From: Echinometra lucunter
Lineage: Eukaryota; Echinodermata; Echinoidea; Camarodonta; Echinometridae
DNA length: 64,000 nt
Reading direction: 5' to 3'
Assembly (NCBI GenBank): GCA_029962745.1
Contig: CM057156.1
Coordinates: 25,870,614-25,934,613 of the forward strand
Shown: in pieces, positions 23,901-37,800 of the stretch
How positions within the stretch are numbered: the first letter of the stretch is position 1
Layout of the letters: every line of letters begins with the position of its first letter
The notes under the pieces: generated by a model
Database searches by the model: none
What the model saw: the letters and a program-made list of their open reading frames with translations, nothing else
Told to the model about the DNA's origin: nothing
Position numbers and translations under genes: made by a program

Positions 23901-26900
23901 AGTGAATGTGTCAACTCTCAAGATAAGGCTGGTTTTTACGAGGCATGCAAACGATTGGCGGAAGAATATGAATTGAAAGTTTATCAAATATGCGTGGGTG
24001 CTAAGCATTGTCAATTGTTCGTTACTTTGTTTTTACTTTTGCTGGCATTTTAAAAAGTTTGAAATTTCTTGTGAATGCTTCTTACATCCTCCTGAACAAT
24101 GGCTTACATGTAATATGCTTCAGAACCCCTGACCATGTTTGGCAAATTTTTGGAGCCTAAAATACAAATGTTGGACTTTGATATTTTTATTTGACACTCG
24201 CATCCTATGTGAATTGTTTCCGCATCCCATGAAGGATCCTTAAGGATCATTTTACTTATCCTCTCTAAAGTTGTACATGTACAATGTAGAGGGGACCTGA
24301 GCATATTGACTTAAGAAAATGTGTGATGAGGTGGTGAGAATATATAACAATGTAATATTCTACATTTACATTGTATATAGCAAGTAATACATCTCTCTGA
24401 GATGTGTCTAAAGTGCTTTACAGAAATATCACTACCCGGTCATTGGGTTCAGGCTTGCCCGCACACAATGTATGCACCTTCTATATTCCCAAGGGAGTAT
24501 TTCAGCCAGGCGCCATTTTCTTCTTCTTCTTCTTCTTCTTCTTGGTAGTAGTCTGCTTCCTTCAATCCTGAAGTTTCTTGCAGAACATAGGAGCTGCAAT
24601 GCTAAAACAGGCACTCACAATGCTAAAACAATCTCAATGACTTTCACATCCTTCTGGATTTCCACTTAACACTACATGTACATATTGCTGGAATTGTTTC
24701 TTTTACAGATGTATCAGAGCACAGGAAGTTAATAATGAAATACAGAGACTGAAACACCATACACTAGGGAGGTACAGATGAAGAATATCTGGCGATACAG
24801 AGTGATAGAGAAAAAGGAACAATGAGATAGGAGAGTGAATGAGAGAGAGAGAGAGACAGAGAAAGTTACATTAGATGAGGACAGAGACAAGGCAGTTGAA
24901 AATAAAGTCAATAAAAAGAAGATAACTTGTAAAATGGAATCTATGGAAAAGGAATGAAACTTCACCAAATAGAGCTGATTTTATGGTCTTTATCGTAATT
25001 GTGTAACTATTTTAGTATTGTATATTTTTAGAGTTATATTTCTTGCAGAGAATACATGCATACATGTATATACATCTCCATGATATCTTTTGTCCTGACT
25101 CCTTTATATACATGTAATAAAGAAAGATGAATGCATTTACTGCCACTGTGCATGCTGCATTGCTGATCATGACATGGCACTTTGCGAGATTTTAAATTTC
25201 CATGAAAAGATATTATATGAACTTCCTACCCCCAAACTCCAGTGATCTAATAATACATACAGACAGTACAGCTGTCTCTGATGTGCTCCGTCCCTGTGTG
25301 TGAGAAACCAATTTATACTTTCAATCATGATATTGACTTTAAATTGGATTGGGATGCATTCGATGAGTAGTCTTAATAAGGCTTTGGCTGTTGGAATATT
25401 GATCTCTTGAAGGAAGCGCTTTTTCAGCAGAATGACTGGGAGGAGGAAATTGGCTGGGCTATTTTGGAGTGTTGAGACAACCGAGTCGTCTGGCCTCATA
25501 ACTAAATTTGAAATCTCCTGTTTATGGACCGTATATAGTTTCTATGGTAACGCATAGTCAAACAAGTCGCTTTCCGGGGGGGGGGGGGGGGGGGGTAGAT
25601 CCAGGATTCTGCTTAAAGGAATTAGGGTGAGGGAGCACACAATTTAAAGAAAAATTCTGACCAGCTTGCAAAGAAAGAAAATAAATTGCTGCCATAAATA
25701 GATGAATAATAAATGAATGAATGAATGATAAATAAATAACTGAACAAATAGAGATATGTAAATAAGTAAGTGAATGAATAAATTATTGAATAAATGAATA
25801 CAGAATTAGATGAAAATCGAATATTAAATAATAAATTGAAAGGGGTTGAAGGCTCCCTTGTGAACTTATTTCATTAAACATGGTTGTGACAAGAAAAGTT
25901 TGTGAAAATTGAACTCTATTAATCTGAACGCACTTGACAAAGTACATGTGCGTAAATTGTCATTCTTTTTGATTTGTTAGAAAAAGTCTTTCTGCTTGGC
26001 CATAGGACCCATTTTCTCTCATTTCATTATAGTATAATAATCAATTAGGCCTGCAACATGTACATGCTTCTAAACAACTGACATTAAAAAACAAAAACTA
26101 AAAAACCGAGGTTTAACTATAATTATCCCCTATTGTTTTTATAGATTTACCTTGATACATGCATTTACATGTATAATATACATGTAACTAGGACAAGGAT
26201 AACCATGATTATGGCATATTTTCTGCTGAGAATGAGGTCATTGGCATTATTTGTTGCCCTTCTATACGTGTTGTATCAACAGATGATATTGAACAGATAG
26301 TTTCAACAACAGCATGGCTGTGGTGGTTGTCAGCTCCAGAACTTTAGCTGCAGTAGCCACTTGAGGCATACCCAGCATATTTTCTTTCAATATAAAGAGA
26401 TATGGAGGAGGGGGAGAGTGCTGGCATGGGTTAGTCTGTATATTCTGTGTTGAAGGGAATAGAAAAGACAACCAATAACAGTGGTTAGGAGCAGTATCTT
26501 AAAGGGGCTAGAAAATGAGAAATCATGGGGAAAGGCAGGGTAATCTCGGATGAGAGAGGGGGAATGCAGTCGGCCGCTCGAGTTTCAAGAAAAGGGATAA
26601 TCCATTCTAAACAACTGTGATTTATTGCCATATGTGTTTCAAATTTCGCGCAATGAAAAAGCTAATAAACAGCTAGTCATATGGAAAAACAATTACATGG
26701 CCAGCTCCCTGGGAGAGCCTAAGGGGTGTTACATAATCCGCGGCGATGACGTGTCGGGGAAAGGCAATGGAGTTAATGCCTAGATTAACAAACCAGAAGT
26801 AAACTATATTTTGTATTTTGAAATGTTGGAGCATTATACAAGACGTTTCTTTGAGTGAACACGATGAAACCCGTTAAGAGTCTAAACACTTAGAGTTGTT

Positions 26901-28342
26901 GAGAAATGTGAGAACCCGAAGTATATGACTAGGTTGAGTTCGGTAAACTTCGTGCTGTCCGAACTTTTGTCGCATTAGTCCGACGGGCTTGCATAACGGA
27001 CGGATTATAGTGTACAAGTAAACAAGCCTTTTGCAAATTCGTTTTCCCCATGATTTCCCATTTGTTGGCCTCTTTAATCAAACTTTAGTCCAAATCCAGA
27101 CATTGTTTTGCCATTGTCTTTATTGGTAGAGTCTAGATAATAACAAGAACAATCGCTATTGTTAAAGTACATTCCACCCTTGGTCCCTTGATATCATTAC
27201 AACCCTTCATCGTGTTTCGATATCTTTAAGGACTGGAGTGCCTCAGAGCTATTGGAACGATATGACAGCATTGGCGCTTATCAAAGTTAGAGCTGTCAGA
27301 TTGCATTTGATTGTATGGCATCAGACGTCTTCATCATTGCACATTACGTCTGGTAAAATACACTTGTGTGCCATACATGTATCGATGACTAAAGCCCCTT
27401 CCACCATGGTGTTCAATTTAGAATGTAGATCGTGTATCTGCTTTGATAGTTGATGTTTAAGGAAATCTTAGATTTTTGACTTTCAGCCAAGTTTGTTTAT
27501 TAATATCCTGCACTCTTTAGTTTGGATTTTAGTTGAATTGTGGACGTACATGTACATGTATACTGCAGTACATCCATGGTTGAATGGACTTGATCTTTGA
27601 AAATGTCATCTGTGTCAATTTCAAAATCCTAGGACTAAATGTACTGCATGAGCCAGTACCCCTGGTTAAAAAAAAATTAAAAAAATGAAAAAAAATATTT
27701 GATCGTGCATGAATTCAGAATATTCATCAAGGTATTATGAAAGTAAAAATTTTGATGAGATAAGTTGCCTGTTACTTGTATCTCTAAACTTCTAAAGGGA
27801 TCTCTGTATTGATGAGCTTTAAAAAAACCCACAGATTGGGTGATAAAGTACCTCTATCATGTTACCTATTCACAAAGGTTTTTTTTTTAAATTTGTTTTG
27901 GTTTTGTTTTATTTATTTTTTTACAACAAACTATCAAATGAGAGAGAAGGGACACTTGTACCTAAAACACAACCAAATTTATCAGAGGGGTGACACATTA
28001 ACATGCTGTTATACATGTACCTATAGGTGATAATTAGGACATGTGAATCTTTGTAACATCATACTTCCTTCCTTAGTTTTAGGTTCATGTGAAGTGTGAA
28101 ATTTATGACATAATAAGTCCGTTGATGCAGGTGTGTAAACTACATGTTTAGAGAAAAAATTGACAAATGATTCCATGTTCTTGTTCGTCTAGCATAATTG
28201 TCTCACATGTTCTTTTATTGATATAAATGTCTATTATTTACTTTTTAGATTGGAATGATTTCAGTTTTGAAAGCTTGTGTAAACTAGTGAAGAGTGATTA
28301 TGGCTAGAAGAATGTTCAGAGGATGACAGTAGAGAGGATATT

Positions 28343-28385
<43 letters not shown>

Positions 28386-31300
28386 AAAAGGGGAAAGACA
28401 CAAACTATCAGACATACAATATTTACAGGAACATCCCTGTACAGCCAGGGAGGTGGGCGTGGGGTATGATGATATTATGATCTCTCCCCAACTTTGTTTG
28501 GATTCAACAAGGTTTTTCTGCATCATAGTTCTTGGGACACCAGTAGCTTTCGGAAAAAGAAAGAGAAATATTTGTAAACAGCCACAAGGCCTCAGCTGAG
28601 TAAAAAATAATTATGAATTCATGCATGCCCCTTCTGCTCTCAGTAGAGTTTTCATCAGCTCTATTATTGTAGGCTTTATGTCGTAGTAGTGGCATGATAA
28701 GGTAAATTTATCACAAATCCCAGTATGACATCCCTTTTTTAAGTACACATTTCATAAACAAGATTGTCACCATATTCTGATGACTGTCTTTTTTCTCTCT
28801 CTTGTTTAAAAATCTTTATTTTGCTTTCTTTGGATATACAAATTGTATTGATTGCCCAATATAACCTATTATCTGAACTGGTTTTTTTTTGTTTTTTTTT
28901 ACAGGTAACAAAAAATGGAAATCTGTTGAAACCTGGAGAACAGGACAAGACTAAACTAGGCCAGGCTGTCAACGAATACCTGAACACTAAGCTTCAACTC
29001 ACGGGTAAGATATCAACAGAATATCCAATGAGTCTGAAGAACGAAGAACATCAACTCATACACTCATATGATAACAATTAAAGTAATCACCAGAGGGAAT
29101 CCTTTGTGTGATAGGGATCCAGAGGCACTATACTATATTCAAAATGAGCTTTGAATATTACTTGAAATTAGTGATCTCATTCTCATTTAAACATAAAAGC
29201 TACCTGCATATGTACTAAAAAGTAGCGAGGTAGACTTGTCGCTGTATGTCCATGCCTGCGCATCAACGAGGCGTTTACGGAATCGTGCGGCCATTCGAAT
29301 CTGTAAATGACTTTTTTTTTTAGGTCATATGTAATCCTTCGTTTTCAAACTATTTTAATCATTAAGCCTAGCATGCCGAAGAAAAGTTGCGGGGGGGGGG
29401 GGGCTATTTCCAAGTACTGGCTGTGTACATCCTCTGGTTCCTAGCAGATACTGTTGTCCCAATTGTTCTTGACAGAATCAAGCATCCTTAACCCATTCGT
29501 GACAGAGGTCCACATTTTGTGGTTTGGCCTAATATCTTTTGATGCAAAGCCCTAAAAATCATTCCAAATACATGAGCAGAAAGAGCAAAAAATTCTACAC
29601 AAACTGTGCACATTTTGATTGTGTCGATATTCGTTGTTTGATGCTGAAATTTTTTAAAGGAAAATAAGCATTAAAATCCTTAAATTGGCAATGTGATAGA
29701 AAGTTTAAAATCACTGTTTTCCCCTGCAAATTGGCAAATTTTTGACTTCTCATCATAATTTCTGTCAATTTATATTCATTTCAGATACATGACGTTTTAT
29801 AAGAAAAAAGTAGCAATAAAATAAAAATGTTGGTGTTGCCAATTTGAAGAATAAAAGCTGATCAAATTAGGCTTTAAATAACTCCTGTCACGAATGGGTT
29901 AACAAAACCAGGTCCCTCTGACATAGCAAAAAAAGTCAATTTGTAGGAGAAGAGTTGCACACGGACATTACCGCTAGTTGTACAATATACAGGGTATTCA
30001 GTTTTACAACAGCATTTATTTTATCATTAATTTATCTTTGTTTTATGGGGCCCAGAAATACTTGAAATGCTGCATATGGTTTTACTTCCTCATGAATGCT
30101 TTCAGTAGGGCTTGACACTTCTAGGTGCCTGTAACCAGTGATGGAGTCAAGGCAGGCAGTTCCGAGTCACGAGGCCGCTGGATAAAAATTTCTCCCATAG
30201 ACTTTGTACACGTGACTCGGACCGAGGCCAAGGCCAAGGCCGACAAAATGTGGCCTCGAGGCCGGCCTCGACTCCATCCCTGCCTGTAACACATAGCCCC
30301 CCCCCCCCCCACAAGTTAGACCCGGACCCTTAAAACTGAACAAATTTTAACACAGGCTGAATACATACCGATCCCAGAATTTCAATCTGGACCCCATACC
30401 AGAAATGTTATTTTGGAGTCCTGCTTTCAGGCCTGTCCTAGTTACCACACCTGTGAAGTGGCCATGTACCTCTATATAGACTACCTGTTTATAGTGGTTT
30501 CTCTGATAGCATGTGTGTGATAGAACCTGCCAAGAGAGGTCACCTGTCCACATTGCTTCAGTTTTCACATAATTCTTTATTCATGGATCGTACAAGAACG
30601 TTCTTGTGGAAGCCATGCTTTTAAAACACAGGATCTGACTGTGTCACGAGAGGGCCAAATTCTAGATTTGCCCGTACATGTATGTATATTATTGGAATCC
30701 CCTTTTATTTTATAATGCTACTATGAAGTTATGAACCTAACTTATGCTTTCATAATCAGTTTTCTGAGAAATTATCGCTTCTTGTATCCGCTGTTTAAAA
30801 GAAAGGCTCTTTATACCTGTGAAGGCAATGAGGAAATAATCAAGGAAGGAAAAGAGACAATTCATACTACTCCATATTCTTGGCTCAGCATATGATTTGA
30901 TTGTTATTACATGTATTTCATGCATGTTTACCAAGTGGAAAGGGGTGGGGGAAGACAACTTCCATTAGAAATGGAAGCTCTTGAACAGAATATCCAGAAT
31001 ATTCAAGAAAACTTCAAAAAACATTTCCATGTGATGATTTGTGTAATGTACAGAACTGATGTGAGCAAATTCGAGCAGTTGCCATCAGAACATGTGTCGT
31101 GCAATCGTTGCATGAGGTTGCGTGGTAGAACCGCAATCAATTTACACAATGATTATTATTCCAGATACCACAGTGGATCTACTTTGATTAGACCAAAACT
31201 CCTAGCTTACAATGCAACTGGCATTGTCCACTTCTAGGAATTAATGGGATGCAGAGTATTGCAGATCCCTCTCTCCATATTTAGCAAAAATTTGAATCCA

Positions 31301-31828
31301 GGACTAAAAAAAAGGTCATGCTGTGTAATGAGCTCTAAACTTAGATTAAAGTATATGAAAGTGCAGCTAGAATGTCAAAGCCTGACAAATTTCTTATCAG
31401 ACATTGTCATCAGAGGGTGGGATTTTGGTCACTGTATTACATCACGACAAAGAGCTTTTAAAGTGCAATACCATTCCCACTGCATGATATATTACTGTAC
31501 ACTTTATGTTTGATTTGTATGACCATCAGATGACTGTACATGGATTATGTTGTTAGAATAAGGCTGAGAGTCTAGTGTTATATCCCTGCATGGCCGACAT
31601 AGAAATGTGAGTCACATTGTAATCAAGGACAAAAGTAAACTTTGGCGTGGGGGGCATCCTGGATTGCAGACGCAAACAAGAAATGGGGGGGGGGGGTGAG
31701 GGGTGAGGCAAACAGCAAACAAATGTTGTGGTGTTGTGGAGAGTCATGGAGGTTGGAGGAATACATGTATGAAGGCATATATACATTCAGACATACACCC
31801 CACCCCCCCCCCCAAAAAAAAAAAAAAG

Positions 31829-31866
<38 letters not shown>

Positions 31867-34800
31867 CCGGCCAAAGGAAGGGCAGATCTATAGAAAGAGG
31901 TACATTGTAGTAAGATGAAAGAAAGAGCATTAGGGAGCACCCGTGCCAAAAAAGAAAGAAAAAAGCGTGAGCAAGAAAAGAAAAAGGTAAGAGAATATAG
32001 GAAGAGTGGGAGCAGACAAGGAACCATGAAAAGAAAGGTTGGAGCTCCCTGCACCCTCCCCCCTAGGAAGCACGCTTCACACGATCAGTAACTAATTCAC
32101 ACACTTTGCATACTCACTACCGCCTTCTCTAAAATGAAACCCTAGCTATGCCACTGTTAGGTAGGGAAAGAAGAAATGAGCAAAGGAGTATCCAACCTGT
32201 ACCCCCTTGAAATCTATGTGCCATATCTTTAGTACAAAAGTCTAAATTTGTGCTCTTTTGATGACTTTTTAAAGAAATTTGGCAGGGAGGGGGATATGTA
32301 AATGTACATACAGAAAAGAGAGAATAAGAAATATGTCATTACAGACATTAGGTACTGAAAGGGAAATGATAGATTAAAAAGCAGACAGATTTAAAGCAGA
32401 AAACATTTCCTCATTAAAAAGTCTTGGTTGCCGTACACATTTTCTTTCACCAATGTACTCAAGATGAAAGCTGAAACTTTTATTAATTGATCAATCACTC
32501 AAACCAAGTCTTGCTAAGCTCGGTCCCCCTCCATTCGATGTGTGAAAATCTGTGAGGATTATGTAATTCAACATCATTTCCCACTCATTGCCAGAAGCTT
32601 GGGAAAGATGGGCCAACTGCACGTAACTAGGTCATGGGAAAAATCTTTGCCTGAGTCATTCATTGATTAACAAATAATCAGTTATGACTACCAGAACTTT
32701 CCTTATTAATCTCAGATGCAAGAAAAGACTTAGTTTTGATTAAGGGGTAGATTAATCACAATTAAGGTTTGCCTTGACATATTTTATTGTCTTTGGTCTT
32801 ATTGTTAATTTGATTAGTGTGGTGGTCACTGTGGTCAGAAATTGAGGCAACAGATCGGGGCAACTTATTATCATTTGCCAGCGGTTGAAAGTTTGGAATT
32901 AACTAGGTCAGTGTAGTGAATGCTTTAAAGATTTTTCTTGATGCACATCAAGGAATATTTCAGATATGATAAGTTTGGAAAATTTTTTAGCCATCACTAT
33001 CATGTCTTCATTTGAGATTGAGATCATTAGCACTAAGTAATGGATGAATAGGGGGGGGGGGGGGGTGAAATGCATGGGTGGGTGGGCCATTGTGCTCATA
33101 TCTTCTCAAAATCAATGGATTATACACTTGTAAACATGTGCCCCTCTCCTTATCCCCCCCCCCCTTGGACCACATTTGAACTTTTTTTTTTTTTTTTGGC
33201 TTGTCAGTAATTTGGACAATTTGACCCTACCCAAAAATCCTATATCCACCAATGTTTCTGCTCCGTCTGGCTACATACATGTAGTATTCATATTTTACAA
33301 GTGTTATATGCATTTTCTTTGCACAACTGGGAATGAATGTGACATCAGGAAAGACATGCACTGTACACCCTCAGAATGACAAAGGATTTACCGAATGTCA
33401 ATATAGGTCAGATCAAGTGCTTTCCTCTCCTAATAAGTCTCATGGCATCCGTTAAGGAAATGGAACTAGGAAGCCTCATCCGTAGCAACAAGCGCAAGAA
33501 TGATAACTTTAAAACCATGATGAAATCATTGAAAGGAATATTTCTACTAAAAATTAGTAAAAAGAATTTTTACTAAACATCAGATTATGTGCTTTCCTCT
33601 ACTAAGTCTCATTGCATCTGCTTTGGACATAGAACTAGGAAGACTGCAGTATATTTTCATAGCATGATAACAACATACTGAAAATTAATGACATCACTGT
33701 TATATACGGTATGGTATAATTATTCAAAGGGGGCATTCTAACCCCACATTCAAATTCACTACTCTTGAACAGATTGTCTGATTTTGCTCAAACTTTCACT
33801 GTTAAATCTTCTTGTTCTTCTTCATTCACTGAAAGCACACTGATGCCTGGGTTTCATTCTCCTTTAAAGACATCACAGTGAATATCTCATTTAGCTGTGA
33901 ATTTTGTGTCATATCTCCCTTCCCTAAAACATCAGTATTTACATGTATCTTAATCGTAGAAAACACTACTGCATGCAGTTGTCACTTTATTTATCATTTA
34001 TTTTCCTGTTAGAATTCATTTTAAAGGTCATCTATTTCTGTGTAATTATTATCGCTTGCATTTTACAAGATTTGATTGTCGATAATAAATTTTGCATTCC
34101 CACGAAACGGTTCATACAGAGGTCTTCATACATCATTAACCCAGTCATGTAGTTTTGTGGTTAAAACATTTGTCACAGCTTCCTTCCTTTGAATCTGTTT
34201 ATCATCTGCTCAATAAATAATGGTTTGGTTAAACCATAAAAGAGTAGTTTGATAAAGAGAGTCTCAAACTATAGTTTTGAAGTAATTTCTAATTAAATTA
34301 CAAAGTGGTGACAATTGCAACATGATAATGAAAACAAACAAACACTTACAGGAAGTTTAATATGAATGCTGCATGTTTTGAAGTTGAACAGAAAATTTCC
34401 CTTCCCCTAACTTTTAGTTAGAAGAAATGTCTCATGGCATCATAACTACGATTACGAATGAGTGAGTGATATTTGTGATGATCAAGCCACTTATCAGATA
34501 ATGTTTTATTAGGATACTGTAGTATGCATAATTGCGTATGAATTAAGGATTATGTTGTAATGATGGCTGATGCATTGTTAGGAAGTTAACCATTATGATA
34601 GGCCTATTCTTGAAAAAATATATGAATGTACCTACAGTGTATATGTATCAACGTAATGGGAGCTCTACTTTATATTGGCTTCTTTACCTCAATTCTAATC
34701 TTGAAGTTTGAGTGTTCAAATTCTTGCATGAAGCTTACATGTATGTCCTGATGTAAAGCAAAGTTCTTCTCTGTACTCAAGCTGGGAAAATTGGTATGGG

Positions 34801-37800
34801 CAAGTAGAAATTACTGAATGATTGCATGTAACTCTGTGAAGAATACCAAATTAAAACGCATATCACAGAAGTGGAAATACTTGCACATGTGTAAATAATA
34901 CGTTAATAGAATCAGAATCATCTTGTTTAATTAACCCATTCATGACAGGAATTATTTAAAGCCTAATTTGATCAGCTTTTATTCTTCAAATTGGCAACAC
35001 CAACATTCTTATTTTATTGCTACATTTTTCTCATGAAATGTCATGTATCTGAAATGAATATAAATTGACAGAAATTATGATGAGAAGTCAAAAAGTTGTC
35101 AATTTGCAGGGGAAAACGGTGATTTTAAACTTTCTATCACATTGCCAATATAAGGATTTTAATGCCTATTTTCCTTTAAAAATTTTTCAGCATCAAACAA
35201 CGAATATTGACGCAACTAAAATGGGCACAGTTTGTGTAGAATTTTTTGCTCTTTCTGCTCATGTATTTGGTATGATTTTTAGGGCTTTGCATCAAAAGAT
35301 ATTAGGCCAAACCACAAAATGTGGACCTCTGTCATGAATGGGTTAAAAAGAAATGCTTGTGGAATAGACCTCTTCTCGATTACATGAAGTATCTAATTTT
35401 ATCTTTATTACACAAAGTATCAAATTTCATCTTCGCCTTTCCTTTTCTTGCAGTGGGACCTTCAACCACTCTACCGGCAGGCCAGAGTAGATTGCCATTC
35501 TCCTTTCTGTTGCCTGAGGGGTAAGAAGTAGGAAAGTCAGCTAATGAGCATAGTGTCAGGAGGGTGTTACCCATACAATGTTTATGATCTTCTTGCCCTC
35601 AGACCAGTCTGGGAAAATAAAATTCATGCCCCTTTTCTTCTTTGAAAAAAAAAAATAGTACTAGGGGTTTTGTTGTCATCGGTATGACAAATTTCCTTGA
35701 ACAAATTTCAGTATTTGTCAATGCACTCACAATATCAACTTGAGCAAAGCCCAAAATATTTCTGTGAGAAAAGAAACAAATATGAATTCTTACAACAGCA
35801 ATGAATTTATGAAACTTCACTCACATAATTCAGATTGAACAATTGCATTTACTCAGTATGGCAGACAGCAATGATGTATTTCTCAAGGAGTCACAGTGCG
35901 AATTACAAATACCTTCTATATTTAGAATGATTGGAGTTAGTCCAAGGGATGATATATCACTTCATTTCTATTTTAAGCCTAAAAAATAAGTATCACCAGC
36001 TTCTAATATCAGAAATCGTCATGACAGTAGGATTCTTTGGACAAAGGAATTTGTAGATGTTGTGGCAAGGTGTACGATGTGACTTTGACAGATTCACAGG
36101 GCCTGATGATTACCTGTTGATCCAGTCTGCTATTTTTGTGTGTCATGTGATGTTCACACATCCTCCTCAGCAGCTATCTGAAAGCTATTAGAAGATGTGT
36201 GGTGAAAGCTATTAGAAGATGTGTGGTTAAAGCTCTATAGAGTGGTGTATCCAGGTTTTATGTAGAGGGGAGGGGGAGCACCATCCCTCCCCCATTCCCT
36301 TTAAAAAGAAACGTTAGGTCATTTCATATTCTGGGTTTTTTATTTAGTCTAAAATTTGAATGCATAAGAAAACACTCAAGGGGCTCATTTTTTGTGGTAT
36401 GCCACACTGGGCTTTAAAGGTGGTGGTGGGGGGGGGGGCAGCAGGAGAGAGCAGAGAAACTACATCTCAAAGCTTTATCTATTGCCACAAATCACATGAC
36501 TCATGCACTTGGTCATGTGACCTGATCCAGGGATGCTCAAAAAAGGATGTTATGATTCTCTTAGGATCGAAATAGGTCGACCTAGCCTTTGAATTTTTCA
36601 CCAGACGTCAGAGAACATTGAATTGTATGGTATCGAGTTTGGCATTTAAGGGAGGTTACAAAAAATACTATGAAAGACCTCACTCCCATGTTGGGAAAAG
36701 GAATGTTCGTGTAAATTCAACCCTCTTCCTGTTCATGTGCCTTGATGTGCCAACTGAGGAGAGAGAGAGAGAGAGGGGGGGGGGGGATCGGGGCATTGTC
36801 CTGTAGAATTTGGCCTTGTGTTGTCTTCTAAGGGGGTGCTTGCATTACAGTAATCATAATTTTAAGAATTAGCTCTTCAGCTTTTGTCTTATGAAATGAG
36901 GTTATGGTTTAATATATGTAACAAATATTAACAGTTAAAAAGAAGAATATTATGTTTTGGATTGTATGAGATTGGATATTTAAAGCTTGATACTGATTAT
37001 ATCTGAGCATTTAAATAGTCTTGTTATGACCATATAGAATAATTTTGAAATTTTTAGCTTATTCTGTGTTTAAGGAGGTATTGCTCCTTCTATGCATTAG
37101 CTGCAAATAAACTTTACAAACCCTCATCAACACAAATCATATATTTAAATGTTCTCATTAAAGACCCTTATCAACATAAATTGAATATTTAGTCATGCTT
37201 TTTAACACCATACAGGTTACCAACATCCTTTGAGTCCAGGCATGCAAGAATACGGTATTGGTTGGAAGCCGTTATCATCAGAGCCTCATGGTTCAAATCT
37301 AAGAGGAGAATGTTGCAAGGTTTTACAGTCATTGAACATGTGGATGTCAATCAACCTGATCTATTGGTAGGTTCTACTGGTCTCTGGTTTTATGTTGGTG
37401 TAAACAGACATGAATTGGTTTGATATTTGAGGGGGGGGGGGGAGGGGGGGTGGATGGGGAGGTTGTACTAGATAGAAGCATAGAGTATAAGGCCCAAATT
37501 CACAGAGGAGGTTCAAACCATGGATAAGCTAGGTTTGAGCCTTCTTAACTCTTACAGTGCCGATGGAAGTATATGTGTCCAAGAGACTTTACTTTTTTAA
37601 TCGACCATTACTCCACTTAGAATAAAGGATATGGTCATGAAAATATGTCAAAGTTTAGAGGATAAGTATAGTATTCAAAATATCCATCAGTCACTATATG
37701 TTACTGTAGGATATTTTTTAGAAAACTGCAAATTTTTGAAAGGATCAATTCTTATTTAAGCATAAAACAATAGCAAACAAATGAGAAATGAAAACGAAAA

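Larger units (their letters stand above)
20969..28904 (+). other. Alpha-arrestin intron 1 (7.9 kb) contents
   Basis: Holds a hairpin MITE 53 bases after the donor (21022-21261), two minus-strand LINE tails, the second copy of tandem-unit family 1, (GA)n and AATGA-type low complexity (25680-25860), and poly(G) at 25577. A plus-strand frame at about 23890-24050 (residues DKAGFYEACKRLAEEYELKV) looks protein-like but has no clear splice sites or identity. Nothing else is recognised. Confidence 0.5.
29005..35453 (+). other. Alpha-arrestin intron 2 (6.4 kb) contents
   Basis: Holds two oppositely oriented copies of the CCCATTCGTGACAG element, a hAT-like MITE (30136-30282), poly(G/C) runs at 29391, 30298, 31685 and 33051, (GA)n at 31832-31864 and AT-rich sequence. 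No further exon is needed, because exon 2 and exon 3 join in phase and match the family alignment. Confidence 0.6.

Noticed and set aside
26568..26584. CGGCCGCTCGAG, resembling a cloning-site junction
   Set aside because: Only a 12-base coincidence with restriction sites; the flanks are continuous genomic-type sequence.
28305..28695. Ser/Leu-rich frames over GA/TC tracts here and at 61076-61519
   Set aside because: They are translations of dinucleotide repeats.
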